DNA of 43,559 nucleotides from JANNFX01 sp031380225 (GTDB lineage Bacteria > Pseudomonadota > Alphaproteobacteria > Rhizobiales > Hyphomicrobiaceae): positions 1 to 43,559 of the forward strand of contig JANNFX010000173.1 of assembly GCA_031380225.1 (NCBI GenBank). The letters run 5' to 3'. The translations under genes were made by a program, and so were the position numbers. This document shows positions 27,305 to 35,916 of this stretch, piece by piece. Each line of letters opens with the position of its first letter. Within the stretch, counting starts at the first letter, position 1. The notes below the pieces were generated by a model that worked only from the letters and a program-made list of their open reading frames with translations, made no database searches and was not told the origin of the DNA.

Positions 27305-28060
27305 ATGTCCAACGGCCGGCTTAATCGATGGCGTGTCCTAATTGGCGTTGCCCTGGTCGCTTTGTTGCCGGGCTGTGCCGACAATGGTTCCATGAACGGC
27401 ATTGGCGCTTCGATCTTTAGCGACGCCCCGATCTTCGCTGGCGACCCAATGCCGGACGCAGGTCCAGTGGCCGATGGCACACTTGCCGCCGTCGAAGCAC
27501 CCGTCGTGCACACCGCCGCTCAAACAACATTCGGTATGCCCGCCGACGCGCCTCCGGGTTTCGCGCCTGCCGAAGGCCCCCGCGCGGTCGCCGAAACCGA
27601 CGGCCCCTATTTACTCGATACCGGCGACCGTCTCCGCATTTTCGTTTACGGCCAGCCGAACTTGTCACGCAGCTATACCGTTGATCACGACGGCACGATT
27701 ACCGTGCCCTTGATCGGCTCGGTAGCTGCGCGCGGCAATACCATCAAGGACTTGGCCGGCAGTATTCGCTCGCGCCTCGGCACAGAATACGTGCGCGACC
27801 CGCAAGTGACCGTCGACGTGATACAGAACCGCCCGTTCTTCATCCTTGGCGAAGTTAAGACCGCGGGCCAATATCCCTACGTCTCTGGCATGACCATCGA
27901 AACCGCCATCGCCATTGCTGGCGGGCATTCGGAACGCGCCAGCATGCGCAGCTATCGCATCACGCGCCGTAACAACGGCTTTGTCGAGCAAATCGAAGCG
28001 CCTGGCGACTACGTGCTGTTGCCGGGCGACACCGTATTCGTCCACGAACGGTTCTTCTGA
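27305..28060 (+). CDS. Polysaccharide export outer-membrane lipoprotein (Wza-like)
   Basis: The start chosen is MSNGRLNRWRVLIG, giving 251 residues; an ATG eight codons upstream is possible. A signal peptide ends in the lipobox LLPGC. After a Pro/Ala-rich linker, the poly_export domain begins at YLLDTGDRLRIFVYGQPNLSRSYTVDHDGTITVPLIG. A SLBB-type repeat follows (FFILGEVKTAGQYPYVSGMTIETAIAIAGG). The protein ends with LLPGDTVFVHERFF and has no long C-terminal amphipathic helix, as in the shorter OPX proteins. It would form the periplasmic/outer-membrane conduit with the co-polymerase encoded divergently. Confidence 0.9.
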   Translation: MSNGRLNRWRVLIGVALVALLPGCADNGSMNGIGASIFSDAPIFAGDPMPDAGPVADGTLAAVEAPVVHTAAQTTFGMPADAPPGFAPAEGPRAVAETDGPYLLDTGDRLRIFVYGQPNLSRSYTVDHDGTITVPLIGSVAARGNTIKDLAGSIRSRLGTEYVRDPQVTVDVIQNRPFFILGEVKTAGQYPYVSGMTIETAIAIAGGHSERASMRSYRITRRNNGFVEQIEAPGDYVLLPGDTVFVHERFF

Positions 28061-28114
28061 TCATCACCAACCTCAGCGCGGCCGCCCGCGCTCCGCTCAA
28101 GGGTTGCGATAAAC

Positions 28115-29236
28115 GTGACGGCTAAGCTTCGAATTCTCCATTGTATGCGCGCCCCTGTCGGTGGGCTATTTCGCCATGTGTTGGACCTTGCCGGTGAGCA
28201 AGCGGCGCGCGGCCATGATGTCGGCATCTTGGCTGACAGCACCGCCAGCGATGGCCTGACGATGCAGCGTTTCCGGGCGATTGAGCCGCGCCTGACGCTC
28301 GGGCTCAAACTGGTCCCAATGAGCCGCAAACCCGGTATTGGCGACCTCGTCGCCGTCAGCAGTGTTGCAGCATTCGCCCGCGATACGGACGTCCAGATTT
28401 TGCACGGCCATGGCGCTAAAGGCGGCGCCTACGCCCGCCTTGCCAGCCGCACGTTGCGAGGCAAAGGACAATTGGTCAAAAGCTTCTACACACCGCACGG
28501 CGGCAGTCTCAACTACAGGCCAGACAGCTTAGAAGGGCGCGTCTATCTCCAGGCCGAAAATGTTCTGACGCGATTGACCAGCGGCTTGATTTTCGAAAGC
28601 GACTTCGCCCGCCGCGTTTTCGAAGAACGAGTGGGCTCCAAGGGCATCCCTGTGCGCGTGGTGCCAAACGGGCTTGGACCGGCGGACTTTAAAGATCACG
28701 CCCCCAACTCAAACGCGGCCGACGTGCTCTACATTGGTGAACTGCGCGATATCAAAGGCGTCGACGTGCTGCTAGAGGCCTTGAAAAAGATTTCAGCATC
28801 CAGGCCCATCACCGCCGTCATCGTAGGCTCTGGCCCGGCAGATGTTGGGCTTAAATCCCAGGCCATGGCCCTCGGGCTGAATGGATCTGTGAATTTCGCA
28901 GGCGCCATGCCGGCCAACCAGGCGTTCCAACTCGGACGCTGTCTCGCAGTGCCATCCCGTAAAGAGAGTTTCCCCTACGTCGTCTTAGAAGCGGGCGCGA
29001 CCGGCATCCCGTTGGTATCGACCAACGTTGGCGGCATTCCAGAAATCGTAGACGGCACGGATACAAGTTTGATCGCGGCTGGAGACAGCGACGCTCTGGC
29101 CGCGGCGTTAACGGCCGTGTTGGCTGATCCCGATACGGCCAAGGCGAAAGCCGAGCGCCTCAAAGCCCACGTCGGCCGCCGGTTCACGGTCGCGGCGATG
29201 ACCAGTTCCGTTCTAGATTTTTATCAGAGCGTTTAG
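28115..29236 (+). CDS. Glycosyltransferase family 4
   Basis: A 373-residue protein with a GTG start (AAGGG upstream). GT4 (GT-B fold) features: an N-terminal acceptor half with RAPVGGLFRHVLDLA and HGHGAKGGAYARL, and a C-terminal donor half with LYIGELRDIKGVDVLLEAL, AVIVGSGP, and PSRKESFPYVVLEAGATGIPLVSTNVGGIPEIV (the E-x7-E motif). It should add a sugar from a nucleotide-sugar donor to the lipid-linked repeat unit. The acceptor and sugar are unknown. It starts 55 bases after the Wza-like gene and precedes the initiating transferase, so it belongs to the exopolysaccharide operon. Confidence 0.92.
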   Translation: MTAKLRILHCMRAPVGGLFRHVLDLAGEQAARGHDVGILADSTASDGLTMQRFRAIEPRLTLGLKLVPMSRKPGIGDLVAVSSVAAFARDTDVQILHGHGAKGGAYARLASRTLRGKGQLVKSFYTPHGGSLNYRPDSLEGRVYLQAENVLTRLTSGLIFESDFARRVFEERVGSKGIPVRVVPNGLGPADFKDHAPNSNAADVLYIGELRDIKGVDVLLEALKKISASRPITAVIVGSGPADVGLKSQAMALGLNGSVNFAGAMPANQAFQLGRCLAVPSRKESFPYVVLEAGATGIPLVSTNVGGIPEIVDGTDTSLIAAGDSDALAAALTAVLADPDTAKAKAERLKAHVGRRFTVAAMTSSVLDFYQSV

Positions 29237-29298
29237 CGCGCAGACTTTCCAGGACGACTTCACTCTAAGCGGCGGAACTGCCTTTCAGTGCCGCAGGG

Positions 29299-29328
29299 TT
29301 GACGTTTGCGCCCGATCCCGTTTACAAA
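29299..29328 (+). promoter_or_regulatory. Sigma-70-like promoter before the initiating transferase
   Basis: TTGACG (29299-29304) and TACAAA (29323-29328), spacer 18 bases, about 115 bases before the gene start. It could allow transcription of the transferase apart from the upstream GT4 gene. Confidence 0.35.
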
Positions 29329-29443
29329 AAATTAACGAACAAGTTCCCAGTGCGCCAACAACTGCTAGCGTCGGTGGTTAATGGCACGGTGCGTGCTTCC
29401 TCCCCGGTTCAGAGATCCTCTGAGCCTACTGAGGCCGACGTTC

Positions 29444-30943
29444 ATGCATGGCAAGCCAGCGAACCTGATCGCTGCTTCTTCGGAAGCAGAGCTGCTGTTG
29501 CGGCTGCGCGATGACGGCCGCAATCAGCGCACCAGCTTTATCACACCGCGCGTTTTGGGCGGTTTAGTTCGCCTCACAGACGTTCTCTTGACGCTGCTCA
29601 CTGGGTTCATCATCGCCCACTTTTATGTCCAAGAGCCTGGCGCTGCCTGGAGCGGCGACTATCTGCTGGCCATGACCTTGACCAGCTTTGCCGCAATGGC
29701 GGCATTGGACGCCTTCGGACGCTATGCACCCAGCGCATTTTCAAACTTTGCCGCCGGCTTGCCGGGATTGTTAGCCAGTTGGCTGATGGCCTTTGGCGTT
29801 CTCGAAACGGGATTGTTCTTCTTCAAATATGGCGCTGAAATTTCGCGCGGCTGGCTCGGGTTGTGGTTCGTGGTCAGTTTCGTTGCGGTTGCCTTCGAAC
29901 GGCTGATGCTTGCCTATCAAGTGCGCCGCTGGGCTGAAGACGGCCGCTTGAACCGGCGAGCTGTAATCTATGGCGCCGGCCCGGTCACCGTCGACATGAT
30001 CCGGCACTTTGAAGACGACCCCGGCATCGATATTCGCATCGCCGGCATCTTCGACGATCGCAGCATGCCGCGCGCAACGGGATCCTTAAGCGGCTATCCG
30101 GTGCTCGGCGGCTTAACCGATCTGATCCAGTTCTGCCGGACGACGCGCATTGATCTGGTCATCGTGTCGTTGCCAATCGCTGGCGAAATGCGGCTTGCCG
30201 AAGTCGTCCGTCAATTGGCGGTACTTCCGGCTGACGTCAAACTGCCAGCCAAAGCAACTGCAATCCGGTTTTCGCCACGCACCTACAGCCATATCGGCGC
30301 AGTCGCCATGATCGACCTTTTTGACCAGCCGCTGGCCGGTTGGGGTACGCTGCTCAAGTGGCTGTTCGACAAAATCGTTGCCGGCGTCGCCCTCATCGCT
30401 TTGGCGCCTGTCATGGCCGTTATCGCTGCAGCCGTAAAATTTGAAAGCCCGGGCCCGGTCATGTTCCGGCAGAAGCGCTATGGCTTCAACAACGAACTGA
30501 TCGAGGTTTGGAAGTTCCGCTCGATGTATGACAGCAGCGCCGACGTGACTGCGTCAAAGCTGGTGACCCGCAACGACCTGCGCGTGACCCGCGTTGGCCG
30601 TTTCATTCGCAAGTCGAGCCTCGATGAGTTGCCGCAGTTGTTCAATGTTCTGAGCGGCGATCTCTCTCTTGTCGGCCCGCGGCCCCACGCGCTGGAAGCT
30701 AAAGCCGCCGAGCGGCATTACGACGATGTCGTCGACGGCTATTTCGCCCGCCACAAGGTCAAGCCCGGTATTACCGGATGGGCGCAAATCAACGGCTGGC
30801 GCGGCGAAACCGACACGCCAGAGAAAATCGAAAAGCGCGTCGAACATGACTTGTATTACATTGAAAACTGGTCACTGCTGCTCGACATTTACATCCTGCT
30901 GCGTACGCCGGGCGCGTTGCTCAAAACTGAGAACGCGTATTGA
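29444..30943 (+). CDS. Undecaprenyl-phosphate sugar phosphotransferase (WcaJ/polyprenyl glycosylphosphotransferase)
   Basis: The start chosen is MHGKPANLIAASS, with TGAGG upstream; an ATG 21 codons earlier also exists. The 499-residue protein has about four N-terminal membrane helices, a Rossmann-like middle part (AVIYGAGPVTVDMIRHF) and the C-terminal catalytic PGT domain: a membrane re-entrant helix (KIVAGVALIALAPVMAVIAAAVKFESPGPVMF), RQKRYGFNNELIEVWKFRSM, DELPQLFNVLSGDLSLVGPRPHA, and KPGITGWAQINGWRGET. It transfers hexose-1-phosphate (often glucose or galactose) to undecaprenyl phosphate, the first step of the repeat unit. All catalytic motifs are intact. Confidence 0.94.
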   Translation: MHGKPANLIAASSEAELLLRLRDDGRNQRTSFITPRVLGGLVRLTDVLLTLLTGFIIAHFYVQEPGAAWSGDYLLAMTLTSFAAMAALDAFGRYAPSAFSNFAAGLPGLLASWLMAFGVLETGLFFFKYGAEISRGWLGLWFVVSFVAVAFERLMLAYQVRRWAEDGRLNRRAVIYGAGPVTVDMIRHFEDDPGIDIRIAGIFDDRSMPRATGSLSGYPVLGGLTDLIQFCRTTRIDLVIVSLPIAGEMRLAEVVRQLAVLPADVKLPAKATAIRFSPRTYSHIGAVAMIDLFDQPLAGWGTLLKWLFDKIVAGVALIALAPVMAVIAAAVKFESPGPVMFRQKRYGFNNELIEVWKFRSMYDSSADVTASKLVTRNDLRVTRVGRFIRKSSLDELPQLFNVLSGDLSLVGPRPHALEAKAAERHYDDVVDGYFARHKVKPGITGWAQINGWRGETDTPEKIEKRVEHDLYYIENWSLLLDIYILLRTPGALLKTENAY

Positions 30944-30967
30944 GGCCGAGCGCATTTCGCGCACAAT

Positions 30968-32677
30968 TTAATGCCTGACCCGCACGCCGACGCGGACATC
31001 GTCGGCATCATAGCTGCCATTTAATTCTGTGCTGTCGAAAGCGATGTGCTGATAGCGGCCGAACAGAATGATATCGCGGCTGGCATAATATTCAAGACCA
31101 ACAAGGGTGCGGCCTTCGCTTTCCTCGAGCGGAATATCCTGATAGGAGCGGGCCGTATAGGTAAAGCCAGCCGAGCCGATCAGATACTCGCGGAACTTGT
31201 GGCGAAGTTCAACGCCGGTGGTGTGCGAGGTAGCAAACGCCGTATTGGCCGTCGTGGTATCGAAAATATCAGTCTGCGCCGTGAGCAACACCGACGTTAA
31301 ATCACTCAAACGCCACGCTAGATCACCATCGACCAAAAACGCCGTAGTGTCTGATAACTTCTGATTGTCCGGCGTTTGACGGCCAACGCCGAGGCTGACT
31401 TCCCCGCGTAACGTTTGGCTGGTGGATCCGAAATCGATACCGGTGCGCGAATAGACGCCGTCCGAGTCGCGCAAGATGCCATCACTAAGCGGGGCGACCT
31501 CAAAGCGGCGTTGATCCAATTCGACTTCGGTAAATACTGAGAACGATGGTTTGAATTCCCACTTAGCTCGCACGGCTTCAGCCGTAACAACCGAATTACG
31601 ATCCGTGTTGGGTGTCGTGATGCCGAGTGTCGTCACTGGGGAAAATGCGACGCCGGTTGCCGTGCCGCGCAATTGCAACGAAAGCCGGTTGAAGCGGTGA
31701 TTGAGAGCGGCTCGCGCTTCATCTGTTGTCACGTCCGGACGATTGCCGCTGGTCGTCGCATCAATCGCGCCGCGGCCTTCCTGGCGCACGTCATGAGAGA
31801 TCGACGCCTGCAGGTTTGTCCGTTTGGCTATGTCTAAGCGGCCGAGCGCCTCGAGTTTATAGCCCTTGTCGTCTTCCGACGGGAAGTTGTCGTGGAAGTT
31901 CAGCTGACCGCGCGATCGCAATTCGAGCGCGTGCTGGTTCCAATTTGAAACCAGGCGCGAGTTGGTTGTGAGATCGATGTAGGTGTCGCTTGAATCGATG
32001 ATACTCGACCGCAAGACGTTGTTGGTTGCAACGCCGGACAATTCAGCTTCCGGAAAATAAACAAAGCTGCCGAGGCGATAGCCGATCGGATCATAAGGTT
32101 CATTCTTGAACAAACGCTCGACACGGCGGTCGCCGCCGCGCGCAATCGGATCGAGGTCTTCGGTCTGGAATAACAGCGGATCATAGCCGGCCGGATTTTC
32201 TGTCGAAGGTGTCAGCGAGAACAAATCACGGTCTTGGGTGTCACGCAAGTCGACGGCCACGGGATCAACGCCATCAACCGGTCCTGTGTCTTGTGGTGTG
32301 TCGAGGACGCCGTCGACCGGCTGCGTTGGTTCGGCCGCATTGGGGTCACCGTCGATAATGGCGCCACGTTGGCCGGCTGGCAGCGCTGCATTGTTTTCGT
32401 CCAACGGATCAATTGGGTCTTGCGATGGGTCGTTGGCCGGAATGACCGGCCGGTCGTCGGCCAAAGCTTCGCCGCCGTCTGAAATTTCGTTCGGAAGTTT
32501 GCGTGTCGCCTGACCAGAACGGCCCGAAGTGCCTGGTAGCGTCAGACCCGGCACCGGTTTGGCCTGTGGGTCAGGTCCGGTTTGGGCATTGGCACGGCTC
32601 GGGGCAAGCACCAGCGAGACCAGGGTCGCAACCGCTACCCCAATGAAAAACAAGCGACATTTTTCGGTTTTCAGCAC
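30968..32677 (-). CDS. Outer-membrane beta-barrel protein of the exopolysaccharide locus (BBP2-like)
   Basis: The start chosen is a GTG followed by LKTEKCRLFF, with CAAGGCG upstream; a TTG 12 codons earlier is the alternative. The product has about 569 residues. A signal peptide ends in SRANA. Residues 30-175 are a Pro/Asp-rich, low-complexity linker. From about 200 on, alternating beta strands rich in aromatic residues and Thr (SRGQLNFHDN, SISHDVRQEGR, LQLRGTATGV, SVFTEVELDQRRF, YLIGSAGFTYTARSYQ, LFGRYQHIAFDS) form a barrel that ends VRVGVRVRH. The pattern fits the BBP2/outer-membrane beta-barrel family, common beside polysaccharide export genes. A role in secreting or anchoring the polymer is inference. 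Confidence 0.8.
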   Translation of the reverse strand: MLKTEKCRLFFIGVAVATLVSLVLAPSRANAQTGPDPQAKPVPGLTLPGTSGRSGQATRKLPNEISDGGEALADDRPVIPANDPSQDPIDPLDENNAALPAGQRGAIIDGDPNAAEPTQPVDGVLDTPQDTGPVDGVDPVAVDLRDTQDRDLFSLTPSTENPAGYDPLLFQTEDLDPIARGGDRRVERLFKNEPYDPIGYRLGSFVYFPEAELSGVATNNVLRSSIIDSSDTYIDLTTNSRLVSNWNQHALELRSRGQLNFHDNFPSEDDKGYKLEALGRLDIAKRTNLQASISHDVRQEGRGAIDATTSGNRPDVTTDEARAALNHRFNRLSLQLRGTATGVAFSPVTTLGITTPNTDRNSVVTAEAVRAKWEFKPSFSVFTEVELDQRRFEVAPLSDGILRDSDGVYSRTGIDFGSTSQTLRGEVSLGVGRQTPDNQKLSDTTAFLVDGDLAWRLSDLTSVLLTAQTDIFDTTTANTAFATSHTTGVELRHKFREYLIGSAGFTYTARSYQDIPLEESEGRTLVGLEYYASRDIILFGRYQHIAFDSTELNGSYDADDVRVGVRVRH

Positions 32678-32742
32678 GTATGCGCCTTGGACTATGGACC
32701 CGGACGCAGACAATCACCGCCCGCCACCTTGAAATGAGCCGG

Positions 32743-32757
32743 TTAACGGGAGTTTAA
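32743..32757. promoter_or_regulatory. Perfect CtrA-type box TTAA-N7-TTAA
   Basis: TTAACGGGAGTTTAA lies 66 bases upstream of the beta-barrel gene start and 106 bases upstream of kdsD. The consensus is that of the cell-cycle regulator CtrA in alphaproteobacteria. Chance occurrence cannot be excluded. Confidence 0.45.
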
Positions 32758-32862
32758 GGGTACTGAAATGCTCTGCGTTTAACGGTGGCACAGACTGGCT
32801 CAAGCGACGGACTCGTGCGATTGTCAGCAGCTAACCGCAACACCAGCGAGCGATCCTAAAAC

Positions 32863-33882
32863 ATGAGCTCTGTGGCGCGGGCCGTCGTGGCCCCTCTCAA
32901 ACAAAAACCAAAGGCCGGGGCATCTGCTGCCAAAAGCGCGGTTAGGACTCTTGCGCTTGAGGCGGAGGGGCTTGGGGCACTGCGCGAAGTGCTTGAGGGC
33001 AAGCTGTCCGGCGCCTTCAATCGGGCGGTCGAGTTGCTGGCAGGCGCGCGTGGCCGCGTGATTGTCACCGGCATCGGCAAAAGCGGCCATGTCGGGCAGA
33101 AGATTGCGGCAACATTTGCCTCAACCGGATCGCCGGCGTTTTTCGTGCATCCCTCTGAAGCGTCGCACGGTGACCTCGGCATGATCATGCGCGATGATGT
33201 GATCCTGGCGCTGTCATGGTCTGGTGAAACGGTGGAATTGAAGCCAATCATCACGTATTCAAGGCGCTTTTCAGTGCCGCTGATTTCGATCACGTCAAAT
33301 GCTGGCTCGGCGCTCGGTGGCCAGTCGGACGTCGTCTTGGAAATGCCGAAAGCAAAGGAAGCCTGCCCGATGGGCTTGGCGCCGACGACCTCGACCACGA
33401 TGCAATTGGCGCTTGGTGATTGCTTGGCGATTGCGTTGCTCGAAGCCAAGGGCTTCACCGCTCACGACTTCAAAATGATCCATCCTGGCGGATCGCTCGG
33501 CGCAAGCCTTAAATATGTCAGTGACACCATGCAAAAAGGCGATCGATTGCCGTTGGCGCGCGAGAATACGCCGATGAGCGAAGCGATCCTGACCATGACC
33601 GCCAAAAGCCTCGGCTGTCTCGGTGTCGTGGACGCCAAGGGTAAGCTGATCGGCGTCGTCACTGACGGCGACTTGCGGCGCCATATGGGGGCTGGCCTGA
33701 TGCACGCGGACGCCAAAGATATCATGTCCCGCAACCCAAAAACGATCCCGCCGGGCATGCTGACATCGCAAGCGATCGAGATTTTGAATGCGTCGCGCAT
33801 TACCGCCTTGTTCGTGGTCGAAAAGGGTAAACCGGTCGGACTTGTTCATATTCACGATCTTTTGCGAGCCGGGGTTGCTTAA
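32863..33882 (+). CDS. kdsD: Arabinose-5-phosphate isomerase (KpsF/GutQ family)
   Basis: A 339-residue protein with the order SIS domain then two CBS domains. In the SIS domain: VIVTGIGKSGHVGQKIAATFASTGSPAFFVHPSEASHGDLG, LSWSGETVE and MGLAPTTSTTMQLALGDCLA, ending in HPGGSLG. The CBS pair begins MSEAILTMTAKSLGCLGVVDAKGKLIGVVTDGDLRR and ends VGLVHIHDLLRAGV. It converts ribulose 5-phosphate to arabinose 5-phosphate, the first step to KDO for lipopolysaccharide and capsule. It is divergent from the barrel gene. The gene name is by family and length; a dedicated KpsF role for capsule cannot be excluded. Confidence 0.93.
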   Translation: MSSVARAVVAPLKQKPKAGASAAKSAVRTLALEAEGLGALREVLEGKLSGAFNRAVELLAGARGRVIVTGIGKSGHVGQKIAATFASTGSPAFFVHPSEASHGDLGMIMRDDVILALSWSGETVELKPIITYSRRFSVPLISITSNAGSALGGQSDVVLEMPKAKEACPMGLAPTTSTTMQLALGDCLAIALLEAKGFTAHDFKMIHPGGSLGASLKYVSDTMQKGDRLPLARENTPMSEAILTMTAKSLGCLGVVDAKGKLIGVVTDGDLRRHMGAGLMHADAKDIMSRNPKTIPPGMLTSQAIEILNASRITALFVVEKGKPVGLVHIHDLLRAGVA

Positions 33883-34039
33883 CACGCGCCCAGGTTGAAT
33901 TCGCAACACCCTGAAATATAACGTGTAATAAGAATTCTCGCAGTTTGCCTATAAAAGTAATCCCCGCGCTTCGGCCGAACGTTAAACTTTGGCTGATCGG
34001 GCGGCATATCTCGCCCAGGTTCGGTTGGAGCGTGACGTG

Positions 34040-34624
34040 ATGGGTTTGGGAAAATTGCTGATAGCAGCCCTGTTTGCGATGGTTTTCGCAGCCAACGGTG
34101 TCCGTGCAGCCGGTCCCGAACCTGTGCCGGTGATCGCCGGCGCCGAGCAGACCTGCAAGGATTTCCGCGGATCGACCGTGCGTGCGAATTACATGCAAGA
34201 TCTGGGCGATGTCGCCCGCGCCATGATCATCAGCCGCATGCCGGTCATCGCCATCGATCGCGCCCGCATGGCTGAATTGCCAGACAAGTTCCAGCTGTTT
34301 TTCTATCTACATGAGTGCGGCCATCACACGCTAGGGCACGTTGTGGCGCCGACTACTGGCAGTGAGAATGAAGCTGATTGCTGGGCCATAAAACAAGCCC
34401 GCGGCCGCGCACTATTCACGCGTAACGAAGTGCTGGCATTCGCACCGTTGTTCGGCAACAGCCGCGGCACCAGGGCCGGCCATCTGCCAGGGCCGCAGCG
34501 CGCCGCACATTTGTTGGCGTGCTTCGACGATCCAAGCGATGTCATCGAAGACACAGATCCGGCTGCCGGCACTTCAATGCAATCGGCAGAGACCGTCAGC
34601 CAACAACCGTCAGGTCCGCCGTAG
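34040..34624 (+). CDS. Exported protein with an HECGHH zinc-peptidase-like motif
   Basis: The start chosen is MGLGKLLIAALFAMV, preceded by TTGGAGCG; a frame start 17 codons earlier lacks support. The product has 194 residues with a signal peptide (cleavage near GVRAA). The central segment LFFYLHECGHHTLGH (His91, Glu92, His95) followed by ENEADCWA (Glu109 or 111) is the gluzincin-type HExxH...E arrangement. Two Cys (39 and 93) could pair. The C-terminus is disordered and Ser/Pro-rich. It resembles small secreted putative metallopeptidases of rhizobia. Activity is inferred from motifs only. It stands alone after kdsD. Confidence 0.7.
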   Translation: MGLGKLLIAALFAMVFAANGVRAAGPEPVPVIAGAEQTCKDFRGSTVRANYMQDLGDVARAMIISRMPVIAIDRARMAELPDKFQLFFYLHECGHHTLGHVVAPTTGSENEADCWAIKQARGRALFTRNEVLAFAPLFGNSRGTRAGHLPGPQRAAHLLACFDDPSDVIEDTDPAAGTSMQSAETVSQQPSGPP

Positions 34625-34746
34625 TGCAGCGCCTAACGCGAGAAGGGTCGCGGGCCGGCCGGGAACATGTCGGACTTCGTTCGATCAAATTGACGAACCA
34701 GATTTCAGAAGTAAAAATTACTTGAACAACTGTTACTAATCCGCGC

Positions 34747-34771
34747 CCCTCCACGCCGGGGAGGGATTATT
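34747..34771 (+). terminator. Weak terminator-like hairpin between convergent genes
   Basis: CCCTCC (34747-34752) can pair with GGAGGG (34760-34765) over a 7-base loop, followed by ATTATT. It lies between the putative peptidase gene and the convergent lipoprotein, whose stop is at 34771. Confidence 0.4.
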
Positions 34772-35340
34772 CAGCGCTCGATAGAAGGTTGATTGGGCGG
34801 CAGGACCGGTTTTGGCTGAGAGACACTGGACACGTGCGTCGCGTGCGCCATCGATAGCGCATGCGTTTCGGCTATCCGCGGCGATGCCTTCCACGACAAT
34901 TGGCCCTGAGCAGCAGCGGGAGCAGTCTGCCTCACTGAGGGAATTGCATTTGGCGATGGACCGCTAGTTATTTGCGCGTCCGGCCGCCACTGAGCGCCAG
35001 CATGGATGCGGACATGATTTCCATTCCACTGATACGACCGGTAGCGCGGCGCCATGGGTCCATCCGGGCCGGCCACCCCCAGTCCCGCAGCAGCCAACGG
35101 CGGTCTAGCGGGGGCCGCTCGCGAGCTGTTGGGCTGAGTGTAAACCGCTTGTGCTGGCACCGGCTGAGGCCGCTGGAGTCGTGCCGTCGATGCAGGCGCG
35201 AACGGCTGCAGCTTGGTCAGCGTGGGCAGGCTTGCAGTCGTCAGATAGGCCGGACCTTGCCCGGTCGCGCAGCCTGCCATTGCGGCGGCGGCCATTAGTG
35301 ACGTCACAAAAGAAATTGCAAAAGGTAACGGAGCACGCAT
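34771..35340 (-). CDS. Putative lipoprotein, 189 aa
   Basis: The start chosen is MRAPLPFAISFV, preceded by CCTGGGG; a frame ATG nine codons earlier lacks support. A signal peptide ends in a lipobox (MAGC, Cys24). The mature part is Pro/Ala/Gln-rich and appears mostly disordered, except for a short YRSYQWNGNHVRIHAGAQWRP segment around the middle. No catalytic motif. No family recognised. It is divergent from the 113-residue membrane protein, and a CtrA-like site sits between them. Confidence 0.6.
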   Translation of the reverse strand: MRAPLPFAISFVTSLMAAAAMAGCATGQGPAYLTTASLPTLTKLQPFAPASTARLQRPQPVPAQAVYTQPNSSRAAPARPPLAAAGLGVAGPDGPMAPRYRSYQWNGNHVRIHAGAQWRPDAQITSGPSPNAIPSVRQTAPAAAQGQLSWKASPRIAETHALSMAHATHVSSVSQPKPVLPPNQPSIER

Positions 35341-35394
35341 CACAAAACCCCAGGAACTCAAACACACCCTGGGACCGCATTACGATTGGTATGG

Positions 35395-35409
35395 TTAGCA
35401 AACCGTTAA
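35395..35409. promoter_or_regulatory. Near-consensus CtrA-type box (TTAG-N7-TTAA)
   Basis: TTAGCAAACCGTTAA has one mismatch to TTAA-N7-TTAA. It lies 55 bases upstream of the lipoprotein and 112 bases before the membrane-protein start. It is suggestive only because a perfect box also occurs in this window. Confidence 0.25.
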
Positions 35410-35454
35410 AGACGGGCCATTCCAATTTTTCCCAGAAACAATTACTGTTCGCAT

Positions 35455-35488
35455 GGTCCGGGTGCAGGGTCCGGGTGCAGGGTCCGGG
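35455..35488. repeat. Short tandem repeat of a 13-base unit
   Basis: GGTCCGGGTGCAG occurs twice in succession, followed by a partial third unit (GGTCCGGG). It lies in the 5' region of the small membrane-protein gene, 32 bases before its start. Confidence 0.85.
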
Positions 35489-35520
35489 CCAAACCGGATT
35501 TATTTTGGGGGAGGAAAGCG

Positions 35521-35862
35521 ATGTTAGGACGCCTAGTATTGCTGTTGCTGCAAGTTACCGTTGGCTGGTTCGCCACCAATGCGCTGATGAGCATGATCAA
35601 GTTCGGCCAGTTCAGACTGTTTATTTTTGCTGTTATCGCCGCCGTAGTCGTCTATCTGATCGGCATCATAGCCGCCCAGATTGTTAAAGACGTCGGTCAG
35701 CCGTCAAGCCAGACGTTGACCTTTGCGCTGATATGGGCCGTTGCTGCCGCAGCCATCGCAACCTGGGGGCCCACGCTCCTGCCCCAAATCCCTTGGCGGC
35801 AAGTACCAGATCAATATCTCGTTATGGCAGGGGCGATTATCGGCTACATGCTCAAAAAATAA
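35521..35862 (+). CDS. Small integral membrane protein, 113 aa
   Basis: The ATG follows a strong GGGGGAGGAAAG site. Three to four hydrophobic helices are visible: VLLLLQVTVGWFATNAL, LFIFAVIAAVVVYLIGIIAAQIV, FALIWAVAAAAIATWG, and the end VMAGAIIGYMLKK. Only short loops separate them. I do not recognise a family; it is rich in small residues and could be a channel or assembly factor. No neighbour gives a function. Confidence 0.7.
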   Translation: MLGRLVLLLLQVTVGWFATNALMSMIKFGQFRLFIFAVIAAVVVYLIGIIAAQIVKDVGQPSSQTLTFALIWAVAAAAIATWGPTLLPQIPWRQVPDQYLVMAGAIIGYMLKK

Positions 35863-35892
35863 TAACGCAGGCCGCGGTATCCGAGGCCTGCG
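35854..35892 (-). terminator. Rho-independent terminator of the 27-residue peptide gene
   Basis: CGCAGGCC (35866-35873) pairs perfectly with GGCCTGCG (35885-35892) over 11 bases; read leftward it is followed by TTATTATTTTTT. It lies 25 bases after the peptide's stop and also just after the stop of the rightward membrane-protein gene, so it may act in both directions. Confidence 0.75.
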
Positions 35893-35916
35893 CTCGATTG
35901 TGAAAGTATTGTGACT

